In this document: positions 1 to 9,185 of the stretch, one piece after another
Numbering within the stretch: the first letter of the stretch is position 1
Layout: each line of letters begins with the position of its first letter
NCBI RefSeq assembly: GCF_009728735.1
Contig: NZ_CP024636.1
Coordinates: 272,322-336,321, forward strand
From: Pantoea phytobeneficialis
GTDB taxonomy: Bacteria; Pseudomonadota; Gammaproteobacteria; Enterobacterales; Enterobacteriaceae
Direction: 5' to 3'
DNA length: 64,000 nucleotides
Program-made: the position numbers and the translations under genes
Notes under the pieces: generated by a model
The model's database searches: none
What the model was told of the DNA's origin: nothing
The model's input: only the letters and a program-made list of their open reading frames with translations

Positions 1-29
1 GGTACTAATGACCCGTGAGGCTTAACCTT
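1..29 (+). rRNA. 23S ribosomal RNA, 3' end (partial)
   Basis: The first 29 bases read GGTACTAATG..GTGAGGCTTAACCTT, the extreme 3' end of enteric 23S rRNA. The rest of the gene lies to the left of the window. It is followed by a spacer of about 100 bases without a tRNA (30-132) and then 5S rRNA, the usual enteric rrn order. Confidence 0.95.
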
Positions 30-132
30 ACAACGCCAGAGGCGTTTTGAGTTGAGAGACGCGAGAATTTTCAGCATTGTTCGAACGGATTGATTCGTAT
101 GGCCTGCGAGGGCGGTACGGATAAACAGAATT

Positions 133-252
133 TGCCTGGCGGCTGTAGCGCGGTGGTCCCACCTGACCCCATGCCGAACTCAGAAGTGAAACGCCGTAGC
201 GCCGATGGTAGTGTGGGGTCTCCCCATGCGAGAGTAGGGAACTGCCAGGCAT
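133..252 (+). rRNA. rrf: 5S ribosomal RNA
   Basis: The 120 bases begin TGCCTGGCGGC and end CTGCCAGGCAT, so the two ends pair to form helix I. The sequence matches E. coli 5S rRNA almost base for base, including the GAACTCAGAAGTGAAACG stretch of loops B and C. A strong terminator follows at 266, so this is the last gene of its rRNA operon. Confidence 0.98.
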
Positions 253-265
253 CAATTAAGTGAAG

Positions 266-296
266 AAGCCCTGAACGAAAGTTCAGGGCTTTTTTA
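266..296 (+). terminator. rrn operon intrinsic terminator
   Basis: An 11-bp perfect stem (AAGCCCTGAAC / GTTCAGGGCTT) with a GAAA tetraloop is followed by a run of T. It lies 13 bases after 5S rRNA and closes the rRNA operon. Confidence 0.95.
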
Positions 297-317
297 CGTC
301 TGGAAACCAGTCAATAT

Positions 318-418
318 CCCCGTAGCGGCGCGATTTATCGCGCATTTTTCTGCGTCCGGAACAATAAAACCCGCGCGATAAATCGCGCCGCTACGGGTAA
401 TGATGCGATAAATCGCAC
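318..418. repeat. REP-like palindromic repeat, copy A plus a half copy
   Basis: Two inverted arms, 318-343 (CCCGTAGCGGCGCGATTT..) and 373-397 (..AAATCGCGCCGCTACGGG), are separated by about 29 bases. A degenerate extra half arm, TGATGCGATAAATCGCACCA, follows at 401. The element lies between the rrn terminator and the 3' end of the porin gene. The same arm sequence recurs at six other intergenic sites in this window. Confidence 0.9.
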
Positions 419-434
419 CATTACAGCTTAACTG

Positions 435-1757
435 TTAGAACGTTAAGCTCGCTGTAATTCCCCCAATAAATGCATCTTTTACGCTGCTGTCTGCGCCTGG
501 CGCGACAACATATTGCAGATTAGGACGCAATGTAAGCCATGAGCTGGCGTTCCAGGAATAGTAGAGTTCATAGTCGTATTCAGAGCCTCTGATCACTGGC
601 AGATAAGTAGCATCATTCACGCTTTGCGCACTGTTCTCTTCATTCTCCCGCTCGAGCATGCGGCTGTATGCCGAGTTCACATGCAAACGTGCCATACCTA
701 AACCAATTTCATCCTGGGGACGCGTAGCAAAAAGCCCTTTCCAGCTCAGTGCCACCGTTTGGGTATAATCGAGTTTTGAGGTGCGCTTATCATGCATCAC
801 CTGGCTCAGCGTCAGAGACAAGCTGCGATGATTATCATGTTGCAGGGCAAATAATTGCTGCTGAACAATGGCATAAGCGCCGTAGCCATGCGCGGTATCG
901 CCATATTGACCGTGTTGCCAGCTGTGATAAACCCCACCCTGAGCCGAAGAGTAGTAAGCACCCAGGCGATAATTTCCCTGTAGTGCATCAGCACCAAGCT
1001 TTGGCTGCCAGCCAATTTCTACCGGAACCAGATTGCCATCGGAGTGATTGACCGAGAAGTGAAAACCGCTGCCGCGATTATCGTTATCATCGTTCTGATT
1101 ATAAAATCCCACCTTAACATAGACATCCGGCGTGATATTCAGCTGTAAACGCCCCATCCACTGAGATACCGGCCAGTTCATCCAGCGATCGCTACGAGAT
1201 TTACCCGGAATACCCGGTCCGAGCGCCAGGTTCTGGAAATGTGACTCGATGGTGCCAAAATCCTCCCCTACCGTCGCACGACCCAGCTTAAGATTGACAT
1301 GGTCGTTGAAAAAACCGCTACGCAACCAGAACTGTGTCAGTCGCCATGTCTGACCGCGGCCATAAACCTCCTGAACAGAAGAAAGCATCGGGGCTTTAGG
1401 GTTTGCCACCTGTTCCGACAGGTTCTGCCCATTACGATCGGTCACTGTGGCCTGGAAATCAGTGTCCTGCCACCCCAGCAATTTTTCCAGATCGAGATGG
1501 GTACTGAACATCCATTGATCGGTATAACGTGCGGTAGTGGAGGATTGATAGCCACCTGCCAGATTCGCGGCACTCTCCATCACATAATTAACATTAAAAT
1601 CAATGCCTTGTTGTTGAAGGGCGGTACGCTGACCATCCCAGTCACCTAACATCCACGGTGAATCACTGGAGAAGGGGGCGGCAGCCGCAAACCCGTAGGG
1701 TGACGCCATGACCAGCATGCCTGGTACGATCAGGTGTGCAATTTTGAGTTTATGCAT
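435..1757 (-). CDS. OprB-family carbohydrate-selective outer-membrane porin
   Basis: The 440-residue product starts with a signal peptide (about residues 1-26, cut near AAA-AP). The mature N-terminus carries GDWDGQRTALQQQGIDF, the typical start of OprB-type sugar porins. The rest is rich in alternating aromatic and polar residues, as in beta-barrel strands, and the chain ends in phenylalanine, the usual outer-membrane assembly signal. It should let sugars diffuse across the outer membrane; the substrate cannot be told from sequence. The gene stands alone between the rRNA operon and metA, without a linked transporter or regulator. In E. coli this position holds yjaA and yjaB, so this is probably lineage-specific cargo. 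An AAGG element about 10 bases upstream supports the start. Confidence 0.82.
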   Translation of the reverse strand: MHKLKIAHLIVPGMLVMASPYGFAAAAPFSSDSPWMLGDWDGQRTALQQQGIDFNVNYVMESAANLAGGYQSSTTARYTDQWMFSTHLDLEKLLGWQDTDFQATVTDRNGQNLSEQVANPKAPMLSSVQEVYGRGQTWRLTQFWLRSGFFNDHVNLKLGRATVGEDFGTIESHFQNLALGPGIPGKSRSDRWMNWPVSQWMGRLQLNITPDVYVKVGFYNQNDDNDNRGSGFHFSVNHSDGNLVPVEIGWQPKLGADALQGNYRLGAYYSSAQGGVYHSWQHGQYGDTAHGYGAYAIVQQQLFALQHDNHRSLSLTLSQVMHDKRTSKLDYTQTVALSWKGLFATRPQDEIGLGMARLHVNSAYSRMLERENEENSAQSVNDATYLPVIRGSEYDYELYYSWNASSWLTLRPNLQYVVAPGADSSVKDAFIGGITASLTF

Positions 1758-2157
1758 AGTAATAAACCTTACAGATATAATTTCCGAGCCAAAAAGTTAA
1801 ATAAAGGGATATTTCAAAATTGGAATTAATAGTGTGGTCTGTTTTTATAACAGAAGTGATTTATACACCTGACGTGATTTAAATTTTATAAATATTTATT
1901 TGGAGGTTTTGATTGGGAACAATAAAATTCATAACGTAATGAATTTAATGGTTTTTATATTTCAATTTCATAAGGTTTAATTATTTTCCTCACTTTTATT
2001 GCTGGTATTTATACAACCTAAAAAGTCTGAATTATAAACCAAATAAATATGGATCGAATGTTTTCCCTCCGCTTTGATTATTTAAATTGACCCGCAGTCA
2101 TTTAATTTCAAGCTGTCAGAGATTCTTTCTTCGCCAGATCCTTAAGACACATTAAGC

Positions 2158-2170
2158 TGAAACATTTTCA
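2158..2170. promoter_or_regulatory. MetR binding site upstream of metA
   Basis: TGAAACATTTTCA fits the MetR consensus TGAA-N5-TTCA exactly and lies about 100 bases upstream of metA. MetR activates metA in enteric bacteria. Confidence 0.7.
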
Positions 2171-2216
2171 TAAATCGCATGAAGACTCGACATTCACGAT
2201 ACTCCAGGCTAATGTC

Positions 2217-2240
2217 AGGCATCTGGATGTCTAAACGTTT
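2217..2240. promoter_or_regulatory. Three tandem MetJ boxes (metA operator)
   Basis: Three adjacent 8-mers, AGGCATCT, GGATGTCT and AAACGTTT, each match 6 of 8 bases of the met box AGACGTCT. The stretch CTGGATGTCTAAACGT is the same as in the E. coli metA operator as I recall it. It ends 26 bases before the metA start, so MetJ with S-adenosylmethionine should repress metA here. Confidence 0.75.
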
Positions 2241-2266
2241 ATACGGTTGTAAGAGGTAAGCAGGTT

Positions 2267-3196
2267 ATGCCAATCAGGATCCCCGACGAGTTACCGGCAG
2301 TAAATTTCTTGCGCAACGAGAATGTCTTTGTGATGACCTCGTCGCGCGCCAGTGTTCAGGAGATCCGTCCGTTGAAAGTGCTGGTCCTCAACCTGATGCC
2401 GAAAAAGATTGAGACCGAAAACCAGTTCCTGCGCCTGTTATCCAACTCGCCATTGCAGATTGATATTCAGCTACTGCGTATCGACAGCCGCGAGTCACGT
2501 AATACCCCCACCGAGCACCTGAATAATTTCTACTGCAATTTTGAGGATATTCAGGATGATAACTTCGATGGACTGATTGTTACCGGTGCGCCGCTGGGTC
2601 TGGTTGATTTCAATGATGTCGCCTACTGGCCGCAGATTCAGCGTGTGCTGCACTGGGCAAAGGAACACGTCACCTCGACGTTATTTGTCTGCTGGGCGGT
2701 ACAGGCCGCGTTGAATATTCTCTACGGCATTCCTAAACAGACGCGCCAGCACAAGTTGTCTGGCGTGTATGAGCATCAAATCCTGCATCCGCATGCGTTG
2801 CTGACGCGTGGTTTTGATGACAACTTCCTTGCCCCGCATTCGCGCTATGCCGACTTTCCCAGCCAGCTGATCCGTGATTACACCGATCTGGAGCTGTTTG
2901 CCGAATCGGAAACCACCGGGGCCTACCTGATGGCGAGCAAAGATAAGCGCCTGGCGTTTGTTACCGGACACCCGGAGTACGATGCGCTGACACTATCCGG
3001 TGAATACCATCGTGATTACGATGCCGGGCTGCATCCCGCGGTGCCATTTAACTATTTCCCTCACGACAACCCGGAGTTGCCGCCACGCGCTACCTGGCGC
3101 AGTCATGGCAACCTGTTGTTCTCAAACTGGCTGAACTATTACGTTTACCAGATCACGCCGTTTGATCTACGACATATGAATCCGACACTCGAGTAA
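2267..3196 (+). CDS. metA: Homoserine O-succinyltransferase
   Basis: MetA transfers the succinyl group of succinyl-CoA to homoserine, the first committed step of methionine synthesis in the cytoplasm. The 309 residues equal the E. coli length. The catalytic triad is intact at the E. coli positions: Cys142 in LFVCWAVQA, and His235 and Glu237 in TGHPEYD. A ribosome site (AAGAGG) precedes the ATG. MetR and MetJ sites upstream indicate activation and SAM-dependent repression. A clean terminator follows, so it is a single-gene unit. In E. coli metA also lies next to an rRNA operon and aceBAK. Confidence 0.98.
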   Translation: MPIRIPDELPAVNFLRNENVFVMTSSRASVQEIRPLKVLVLNLMPKKIETENQFLRLLSNSPLQIDIQLLRIDSRESRNTPTEHLNNFYCNFEDIQDDNFDGLIVTGAPLGLVDFNDVAYWPQIQRVLHWAKEHVTSTLFVCWAVQAALNILYGIPKQTRQHKLSGVYEHQILHPHALLTRGFDDNFLAPHSRYADFPSQLIRDYTDLELFAESETTGAYLMASKDKRLAFVTGHPEYDALTLSGEYHRDYDAGLHPAVPFNYFPHDNPELPPRATWRSHGNLLFSNWLNYYVYQITPFDLRHMNPTLE

Positions 3197-3218
3197 CCGT
3201 TCCAACTCATTTGACCTT

Positions 3219-3252
3219 GCCGTGGTTGCCTGTGTAACCACGGCTTTTTTTT
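3219..3252 (+). terminator. metA intrinsic terminator
   Basis: The 9-bp stem GCCGTGGTT / AACCACGGC is followed by eight T. It lies 23 bases after the metA stop codon. Confidence 0.93.
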
Positions 3253-3333
3253 GCCTGCTAGATGTCGTGGAAGTCATTGCCTTTAATTCGAGACTTTAAA
3301 TTACATTTAAATCATATGGTTGAATTACATTTT

Positions 3334-3366
3334 AATCAAAAATGGAAATTGTTTTTGAAAATAAAA
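3334..3366. promoter_or_regulatory. Probable IclR operator of aceBAK
   Basis: AATGGAAATTGTTTTTGAAA, about 100 bases before aceB, resembles the IclR box (TGGAAAT-N-ATTTCCA) and closely resembles the aceB operator of E. coli. A related TGGAAACCATTTTCG lies upstream of iclR. The iclR gene itself is three genes downstream, which supports the assignment. Confidence 0.6.
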
Positions 3367-3458
3367 TAAAAATCATTATGCTCTAATCTTGCAGGTCAAA
3401 AAATACCCTACAGCCGGATCCCGCACGCAATCAGGGATCAACACAGGAGGCAGCCCGC

Positions 3459-5057
3459 ATGACAGACTCGGTTATCAGCAGTACGCTAACCTTCAGCCAG
3501 CCCTTTACCCACGCGGAAAAGCAGCTGCTCACCCCGGAAGCGATCGACTTCCTGCACTCCCTGGTGGCACGTTTCGCCCCGGAACGCGATCGCCTGTTGA
3601 AAGCTCGCGAGCAACGGCAGCAGCGTTATGACCAAGGCGCATTGCCAGGCTTTGATTCGGAAACGGCTTCCATTCGTGAAAATGCATGGCAGGTGCGCCC
3701 CATTCCCGAGTTATTGCACGATCGCCGCGTTGAGATCACCGGACCACCGGATCGCAAAATGGTGATCAACGCATTGAATGCGAACGTAAAAGTCTTTATG
3801 GCGGATTTTGAGGATTCGCTGGCACCCACCTGGCAAAAATTGGTTGATGGTCAGCTGGCGCTGCGTGATGCGGTAAAAGGTACGCTGAGCTTCACCAGTG
3901 AAGCAGGCAAGATCTACCAGTTACGATCCGATCCGGCATTGCTGATGTGCCGTGTGCGCGGTTTGCATCTGGATGAGAAGCATGTGGAATGGCGTGATCG
4001 TGCCATCCCCGGTGGGTTGTTCGATTTTGCGTTGTATCTGTTTCACAACGTCGATGCGCTGCTGGAGAAAGGTCATGGGCCGTGGTTCTATCTGCCGAAA
4101 ACCGAACATGCCTCGGAAGTGGCGTGGTGGCGTGAAATCTTCCGTTTCAGCGAAGATCGGCTTGATCTGCCACGCGGCACCATTAAAGCCACGGTGTTGA
4201 TCGAGACGTTACCGGCGGTATTCCAGATGGATGAGATCCTGTGGGAGCTGCGCGATCATGTGGTCGGTCTGAACTGTGGTCGCTGGGATTATATCTTCAG
4301 CTACATCAAAACGCTGGGGCAGCATGGTGAACGCATCCTGCCAGATCGTCAGCAAATCAGCATGGATCAACCTTTCCTGGATGCCTACTCGCGTCTGCTG
4401 ATCAAAACCTGCCATCGGCGCGGCGCGCTGGCAATGGGTGGCATGTCGGCGCTGATCCCAAGCAAGGATGAAGAGCGTAATGCCTGGGTGATGCAGAAGG
4501 TACGGGAGGACAAGGCTCGTGAAGCGGCAAACGGCCACGACGGCACCTGGGTGGCACATCCCGGTCTGGCGGATATTGCGATGGCCGAATTTAATCGCCA
4601 ACTGGGCGATCGACCTAACCAGTTGCATGTCAGCCGCGAGCAAGACAATCCGATCACCGCCGAGCGCTTATTACTTCCCTGTCGCGGCAAACGTACCGAA
4701 GCCGGGATGCGCGCCAACATCCGGGTGGCGCTGCAATATCTGGAGTCGTGGATCAGTGGCAACGGCTGTGTCCCCATTGATGGTCTGATGGAAGACGCCG
4801 CGACTGCCGAAATTGCCCGTACCTCGATCTGGCAATGGATTCACCACAGGCAAATCCTCAGCGATGGTCGGCTGGTGACGGCTGCATTGTTTGAACAACT
4901 GCTGGATGAAGAGTTGCATGCGTTACAGCACAGCCTCGGCGAAGAGCGCTTCCGTCATGGACGTTTTGCTGATGCCGCTGCGCTGATGGCGCAAATCACC
5001 ACCGATGATGAACTGGTTCCTTTCCTCACCCTGCCAGGTTACCGCCTGCTGCCATGA
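3459..5057 (+). CDS. aceB: Malate synthase A
   Basis: The enzyme condenses glyoxylate with acetyl-CoA to malate, the second step of the glyoxylate shunt. The 532-residue product is one shorter than E. coli AceB. It contains the malate synthase signature [16 protein letters not shown] near residues 265-280 and the conserved [11 protein letters not shown] segment. A strong ribosome site (AGGAGG) lies before the ATG. It is the first gene of the aceBAK operon, with aceA starting 16 bases after its stop. IclR repression on non-acetate carbon sources is expected from the upstream site and linked iclR. Confidence 0.98.
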   Translation: MTDSVISSTLTFSQPFTHAEKQLLTPEAIDFLHSLVARFAPERDRLLKAREQRQQRYDQGALPGFDSETASIRENAWQVRPIPELLHDRRVEITGPPDRKMVINALNANVKVFMADFEDSLAPTWQKLVDGQLALRDAVKGTLSFTSEAGKIYQLRSDPALLMCRVRGLHLDEKHVEWRDRAIPGGLFDFALYLFHNVDALLEKGHGPWFYLPKTEHASEVAWWREIFRFSEDRLDLPRGTIKATVLIETLPAVFQMDEILWELRDHVVGLNCGRWDYIFSYIKTLGQHGERILPDRQQISMDQPFLDAYSRLLIKTCHRRGALAMGGMSALIPSKDEERNAWVMQKVREDKAREAANGHDGTWVAHPGLADIAMAEFNRQLGDRPNQLHVSREQDNPITAERLLLPCRGKRTEAGMRANIRVALQYLESWISGNGCVPIDGLMEDAATAEIARTSIWQWIHHRQILSDGRLVTAALFEQLLDEELHALQHSLGEERFRHGRFADAAALMAQITTDDELVPFLTLPGYRLLP

Positions 5058-5073
5058 CCCAGGAGACATTGCC

Positions 5074-6378
5074 ATGACGACTCGTGCACAACAAATCAAA
5101 CAACTGGAAACCACCTGGCGCGACGCGCGCTGGCAGGGCATTACCCGTCCTTACAGCGCGCAGGATGTGGTGAATTTACGCGGTTCGGTGAATCCGGCTT
5201 GCACCCTCGCCGAACGCGGCGCGCAAAAGCTGTGGTCGCTGCTGAATGGCGAATCGCAAAAGGGTTACATCAATAGCCTGGGGGCACTGACCGGTGGTCA
5301 GGCGGTACAACAGGCGAAAGCGGGTATTGAGGCGATTTATCTCTCCGGCTGGCAGGTGGCGGCGGATGCCAACCTTGCCGGGCAAATGTACCCGGATCAG
5401 TCGCTGTATCCGGTGAACTCGGTACCGGCGGTAGTGGAACGTATCAATCAAAGCTTCCAGCGTGCCGATCAGATTCAGTGGGCCAGCGGAATGTCGCCGG
5501 ACGTTGAAGGGTTTATTGATTACTACCTGCCGATCGTGGCGGATGCTGAAGCGGGCTTTGGCGGGGTGCTCAACGCGTTTGAGTTGATGAAGTCGATGAT
5601 CCAGGCAGGTGCGGCGGCGGTGCATTTTGAAGATCAACTGGCGGCGGTAAAGAAATGCGGCCATATGGGCGGCAAAGTGCTGGTGCCAACGCAGGAGGCG
5701 ATTCAAAAACTGGTGGCGGCACGACTGGCGGCAGATGTGATGGATGTCCCGACGGTGCTGATCGCCCGCACCGACGCGGATGCTGCTGACCTGATCACCT
5801 CGGACTGCGATGAATATGATCGCGCCTTTATTACTGGTGAGCGCACCTCGGAAGGGTTCTTCCGCACTCGCGCCGGGATTGAGCAGGCGATCAGCCGCGG
5901 TCTGGCCTATGCCCCTTATGCGGATGTGTTGTGGTGCGAAACCTCGACGCCGGATCTGGCGCTGGCGCAGCGTTTTGCCGACGCGATCCATGCGCAATAC
6001 CCCGGTAAGCTGCTGGCCTACAACTGCTCGCCGTCGTTTAACTGGAAGAAAAACCTCGATGATCGCACCATCGCCCGCTTCCAGCAGGCGTTGAGCGAGA
6101 TGGGTTACCGCTTCCAGTTCATCACCCTGGCAGGTATTCACAGCATGTGGTTCAACATGTTCGACCTGGCGCACGCCTATGCGCAGGGCGAGGGGATGCG
6201 CCACTACGTGGAGAAAGTACAGCAGCCAGAATTCGCGGCGCGTGAGAAGGGCTACACCTTCTCGTCCCATCAGCAGGAAGTGGGTACCGGCTATTTCGAC
6301 CGTATCACCACGGTGATTCAGGGCGGCCAGTCGTCGGTGACGGCGCTGACCGGTTCCACGGAAGCTGCACAGTTCTGA
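5074..6378 (+). CDS. aceA: Isocitrate lyase
   Basis: Isocitrate lyase splits isocitrate into succinate and glyoxylate. The start at 5074 gives 434 residues, the E. coli length, and follows CCAGGAGACATTGCC with a good ribosome site; an upstream in-frame ATG at 5005 lies inside aceB and is less likely. The active-site loop KKCGHMGGK is present, with the catalytic cysteine. It is the middle gene of aceBAK, and the neighbours fix its role in acetate and fatty acid growth. Confidence 0.98.
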   Translation: MTTRAQQIKQLETTWRDARWQGITRPYSAQDVVNLRGSVNPACTLAERGAQKLWSLLNGESQKGYINSLGALTGGQAVQQAKAGIEAIYLSGWQVAADANLAGQMYPDQSLYPVNSVPAVVERINQSFQRADQIQWASGMSPDVEGFIDYYLPIVADAEAGFGGVLNAFELMKSMIQAGAAAVHFEDQLAAVKKCGHMGGKVLVPTQEAIQKLVAARLAADVMDVPTVLIARTDADAADLITSDCDEYDRAFITGERTSEGFFRTRAGIEQAISRGLAYAPYADVLWCETSTPDLALAQRFADAIHAQYPGKLLAYNCSPSFNWKKNLDDRTIARFQQALSEMGYRFQFITLAGIHSMWFNMFDLAHAYAQGEGMRHYVEKVQQPEFAAREKGYTFSSHQQEVGTGYFDRITTVIQGGQSSVTALTGSTEAAQF

Positions 6379-6389
6379 GTTGTGATCCC

Positions 6390-6407
6390 TGGCCCACGGA
6401 GGGGCCA
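6390..6407 (+). other. Small hairpin between aceA and aceK
   Basis: TGGCCC / GGGCCA forms a 6-bp stem with no T run, in the 49-base gap before aceK. In E. coli hairpin-forming repeats occupy the same gap and go with much lower aceK expression. A similar role here is an inference. Confidence 0.45.
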
Positions 6408-6427
6408 TATTGCCGGGAGACGTGCCG

Positions 6428-8161
6428 ATGCCGCCGAGAGAATCTCTGATCGCCCATACCATCCTGCAAGGTTTTGACGCGCAGTATGGCCGCTTTCTCG
6501 ATATTACCGCCGGTGCTCAACAGCGCTTTGAACAGGCCGACTGGCATGCGGTACAGCAGGCGATGAAGGCGCGTATTCACCTTTACGATCACCATGTCGG
6601 TCTGGTGGCAAACCAGCTACGGATCATCAACGGTGCGGCAGACTGGGATGAGGCCTTCTGGCTGCGGGTGAAAAGCCACTACGAAACGCTGTTGCCGGGT
6701 TATCCGCGCCATGAGATTGCCGAAAGCTTCTTTAACTCGGTGTATTGCCGCTTACAGGGCCATAGCCATCTGTCGCCTGAGCGGCTGTTTATCTTTCCGT
6801 CGCAGCCGTATGCCTCCGCCCCGGAATCACCGCGCCCGCTGTCGCGTCTGTACCGGCCCCAGCAGGGGTGGCAGGAGACATTACGGCAGATCCTCAACGA
6901 TATCCCGCTGCGTCTGCCGTGGCAGGATCAGGCGCGTGATATCAGCTGGGTGGTGCGCCATCTGCACGAGCAATTCAGCGCAACGCAGTTAGCGACGGCG
7001 ACGTTGGATGTGGCCTGCGAGCTGTTTTACCGCAATAAAACCGCATGGATAGTGGCGCGCCTGCGACTGGCCGATGCCACTGTCCCGTGCCTGTTACCGA
7101 TCCAGCGTGATGAAGCCGGGCGGTTGTGGATTGATACCTGTCTGACTGACAGCAACGACGCCAGCATCGTGTTCGGTTTCGCCCGCGCCTACTTTATGGT
7201 TTATGCCCCGGTGCCTGCTGCGCTGGTGGCCTGGCTGGCACCCATTCTGCCCGGCAAAACCACCGCTGAACGTTATATGGCGATTGGCTGCCAGAAGCAT
7301 GGCAAAACCGAATGCTATCGCGAATATCTGCACTACCTGGCGCACAGCGAGGAAGAGTTCACCATTGCCCCTGGCGTTCGCGGCATGGTGATGTTGGTGT
7401 TCACGCTGCCAGGATTTGATCGGGTTTTTAAGGTGATCAAAGACCGTTTTGCCCCGCAGAAGGAGGTGACGGAAGCGCAGGTGCGCGACTGCTACCAACG
7501 GGTGAAAGAGCATGATCGTGTCGGTCGCATGGCGGATACCCAGGAGTTTGAACACTTCGCGCTGCCGCGTGCACGTATCCCGGCGGCGCTGATGGCCGAG
7601 TTTGAACGTGAAATCCCGGAAAAAATCTGCATTGAAGATGACGTGGTGATTATTCGCCATCTGTGGCTGGAGCGCCGTATGCAGCCGCTCAACTTGTGGC
7701 TGGCACAGGCCGATGCTGCGCAGCGCCGCCATGCCATTGAAGAGTATGGCGATGCCATACGCCAGTTGGCGGCAGCGAACATTTTTCCGGGAGACATGTT
7801 ATTTAAAAATTTCGGCATGACGCGCCACGGTCGGGTGGTGTTTTACGATTACGACGAAATCCGCCCGATGACCGAGCTACAGTTCCGTGACGTACCGCCC
7901 GCGCGTTACGAAGAGGATGAACTCCAGGCCGAGCCGTGGTACAGCGTCGGGCCAGATGATGTGTTCCCGGAAACGTTCCGCTATGCGTTGTGTAGCGAAC
8001 CGGCCACCGGGAAGTTGCTGCTGGCGCTGCATCCTGAGTTATTCGATGCGGGCTGGTGGCGTGCCCAACAGGCGCGTATTCGTCAGGGGCATATTGAGGA
8101 AGTGATCGCGTGGCGGGCAGCACAGCGCTTTAGCGTGCGCTATGCTTTGCTCCCTGCTTAA
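6428..8161 (+). CDS. aceK: Isocitrate dehydrogenase kinase/phosphatase
   Basis: AceK phosphorylates isocitrate dehydrogenase, and removes the phosphate, to set flux between the TCA cycle and the glyoxylate shunt. Start 6428 ([20 protein letters not shown]) aligns with the E. coli N-terminus and gives 577 residues against 578; an in-frame start six codons upstream at 6410 is possible. The regulatory N-terminal half is followed by the kinase core with [13 protein letters not shown] near residue 330 and the FYDYDEI motif near residue 472 carrying the metal-binding aspartates. The last four bases overlap the convergent iclR stop. Confidence 0.97.
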   Translation: MPPRESLIAHTILQGFDAQYGRFLDITAGAQQRFEQADWHAVQQAMKARIHLYDHHVGLVANQLRIINGAADWDEAFWLRVKSHYETLLPGYPRHEIAESFFNSVYCRLQGHSHLSPERLFIFPSQPYASAPESPRPLSRLYRPQQGWQETLRQILNDIPLRLPWQDQARDISWVVRHLHEQFSATQLATATLDVACELFYRNKTAWIVARLRLADATVPCLLPIQRDEAGRLWIDTCLTDSNDASIVFGFARAYFMVYAPVPAALVAWLAPILPGKTTAERYMAIGCQKHGKTECYREYLHYLAHSEEEFTIAPGVRGMVMLVFTLPGFDRVFKVIKDRFAPQKEVTEAQVRDCYQRVKEHDRVGRMADTQEFEHFALPRARIPAALMAEFEREIPEKICIEDDVVIIRHLWLERRMQPLNLWLAQADAAQRRHAIEEYGDAIRQLAAANIFPGDMLFKNFGMTRHGRVVFYDYDEIRPMTELQFRDVPPARYEEDELQAEPWYSVGPDDVFPETFRYALCSEPATGKLLLALHPELFDAGWWRAQQARIRQGHIEEVIAWRAAQRFSVRYALLPA

Positions 8162-8988
8162 CGTCCGGCGTACGCCTGAGTCACCTGCTTCGCGGCGCGG
8201 ATCACCAGCGCACCTAATTCGGTGATGCGGTCATCAGTCATACGTGCAATCGGGCCGGAAATGGAGATCGCCGCAAAGGGTTCACCATGTTCGTCATAAA
8301 TCGGTGCCGCCACACAACGCAGACCCAGCGCGTGTTCTTCATCATCGTGAGAAAAACCCATCTTGCGAATCAGCGCCAGATTCTCTTTCAGGCTATGCGG
8401 CGACATCAGGGTTTTCGGTGTGTAGTAATGCAGCCCTTTTTGATGCAGCAACGCCGTCACCTGATCGTCGCTCAGATGCGCGAGGAAGGCTTTGCCAGCG
8501 CCGGAAGCGTGCATCGGGAGCTTACCGCCAATCGGTGCAGACATACGCATCAGTTGAGTGCACTGCACCTGGTCGATAATCACCGCCTGATAATCACTGA
8601 GATCCAGCACCGCCAGATTGACGGTTTCTCCGGCATCTTCCATTAACTTGCGCAGAATCGGATGCACAATCGCCAGCAGATTGCGACTTTGCAGGAAGCT
8701 GCTGCCGACAACAAACGCATGCGAACCAATCGCCCAGAAACCGAGATCACCCACCTGATGGACGAAGCCCTGCTGCTGCATGGTGGTGAGCAGGCGATGG
8801 GTGGTGGAGTTGGGTAAACCGGCCTGTTGCGCCAGTTCAGTCAACGGCACGCTGCCGTGTGATTCTGCAATCAGTTCCAGCAAACGCAGGCCGCGCGTCA
8901 GGGATTGGACCTGGCCGCCAGCCGGGGCCGAGCTGGCCGCAGCGGTACGGGGTTTTTTGCCGCGTTTGGCGGGTGCAGGGGTAACCAT
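8158..8988 (-). CDS. iclR: Glyoxylate-shunt repressor IclR
   Basis: IclR represses aceBAK and its own gene; pyruvate and glyoxylate modulate it in E. coli. The 276-residue protein has an N-terminal winged helix (about residues 27-90, with [16 protein letters not shown] as the recognition region) and a C-terminal GAF-like effector domain with [15 protein letters not shown] residues ([13 protein letters not shown]) and [11 protein letters not shown]. It is transcribed convergently to aceK and the stops overlap by four bases. A TGGAAACCATTTTCG site 25 bases upstream suggests autoregulation. E. coli has arpA between aceK and iclR; it is absent here. Confidence 0.97.
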   Translation of the reverse strand: MVTPAPAKRGKKPRTAAASSAPAGGQVQSLTRGLRLLELIAESHGSVPLTELAQQAGLPNSTTHRLLTTMQQQGFVHQVGDLGFWAIGSHAFVVGSSFLQSRNLLAIVHPILRKLMEDAGETVNLAVLDLSDYQAVIIDQVQCTQLMRMSAPIGGKLPMHASGAGKAFLAHLSDDQVTALLHQKGLHYYTPKTLMSPHSLKENLALIRKMGFSHDDEEHALGLRCVAAPIYDEHGEPFAAISISGPIARMTDDRITELGALVIRAAKQVTQAYAGR

Positions 8989-9012
8989 GACGTCTCCAGA
9001 ATTGCTCCAAAT

Positions 9013-9028
9013 ATGGAAACCATTTTCG
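9013..9028. promoter_or_regulatory. Possible IclR autoregulatory site
   Basis: ATGGAAACCATTTTCG is an imperfect inverted repeat resembling the IclR box, 25 bases upstream of the iclR start. Assignment rests on resemblance and position only. Confidence 0.45.
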
Positions 9029-9100
9029 TTTTTCGTCTGGTGAATGCAAACGCTGGCTCACTGGTCGGATCTGTAAAGTCACACTCTGAAAATGTCTCAA

Positions 9101-9136
9101 CTGGCATAACTTTTACCCACCGTAAAGTTATGCCAG
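9101..9136. other. Perfect 13-bp inverted repeat in the metH leader
   Basis: CTGGCATAACTTT (9101-9113) and its exact complement (9124-9136) flank a 10-base loop, 49 bases before the metH start codon. No T run follows on the plus strand, so it is not a simple terminator. It could be an RNA hairpin in the metH leader or a repressor operator between iclR and metH. No matching factor was recognised. Confidence 0.7.
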
Positions 9137-9185
9137 TATGTCTGGCTGGCATTTCAGCCAACGTAATGACGTGGACGGGGCAAGA

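Larger units (their letters stand above)
1758..2266. promoter_or_regulatory. AT-rich divergent promoter region between porin and metA
   Basis: About 500 bases without a gene. The first 350 bases are markedly AT-rich compared with the flanks, as is common upstream of porin genes; I could not assign a clear promoter or CRP site there. The right end carries the methionine control sites listed separately (MetR-like at 2158, MetJ boxes at 2217). Confidence 0.6.

Noticed and set aside
28..255. A 75-codon frame on the minus strand overlapping 5S rRNA.
   Set aside because: It is complementary to rRNA and spacer, a common false call.
5176..6462. A 428-codon open frame on the minus strand opposite aceA.
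   Set aside because: It lies wholly over aceA and the start of aceK, has no family features and arises from GC-rich codon bias. aceA is certain.
9087..9100. A MetR site upstream of metH (TGAAAATGTCTCA).
   Set aside because: Only one half matches TGAA-N5-TTCA well. Too weak to list as a site.
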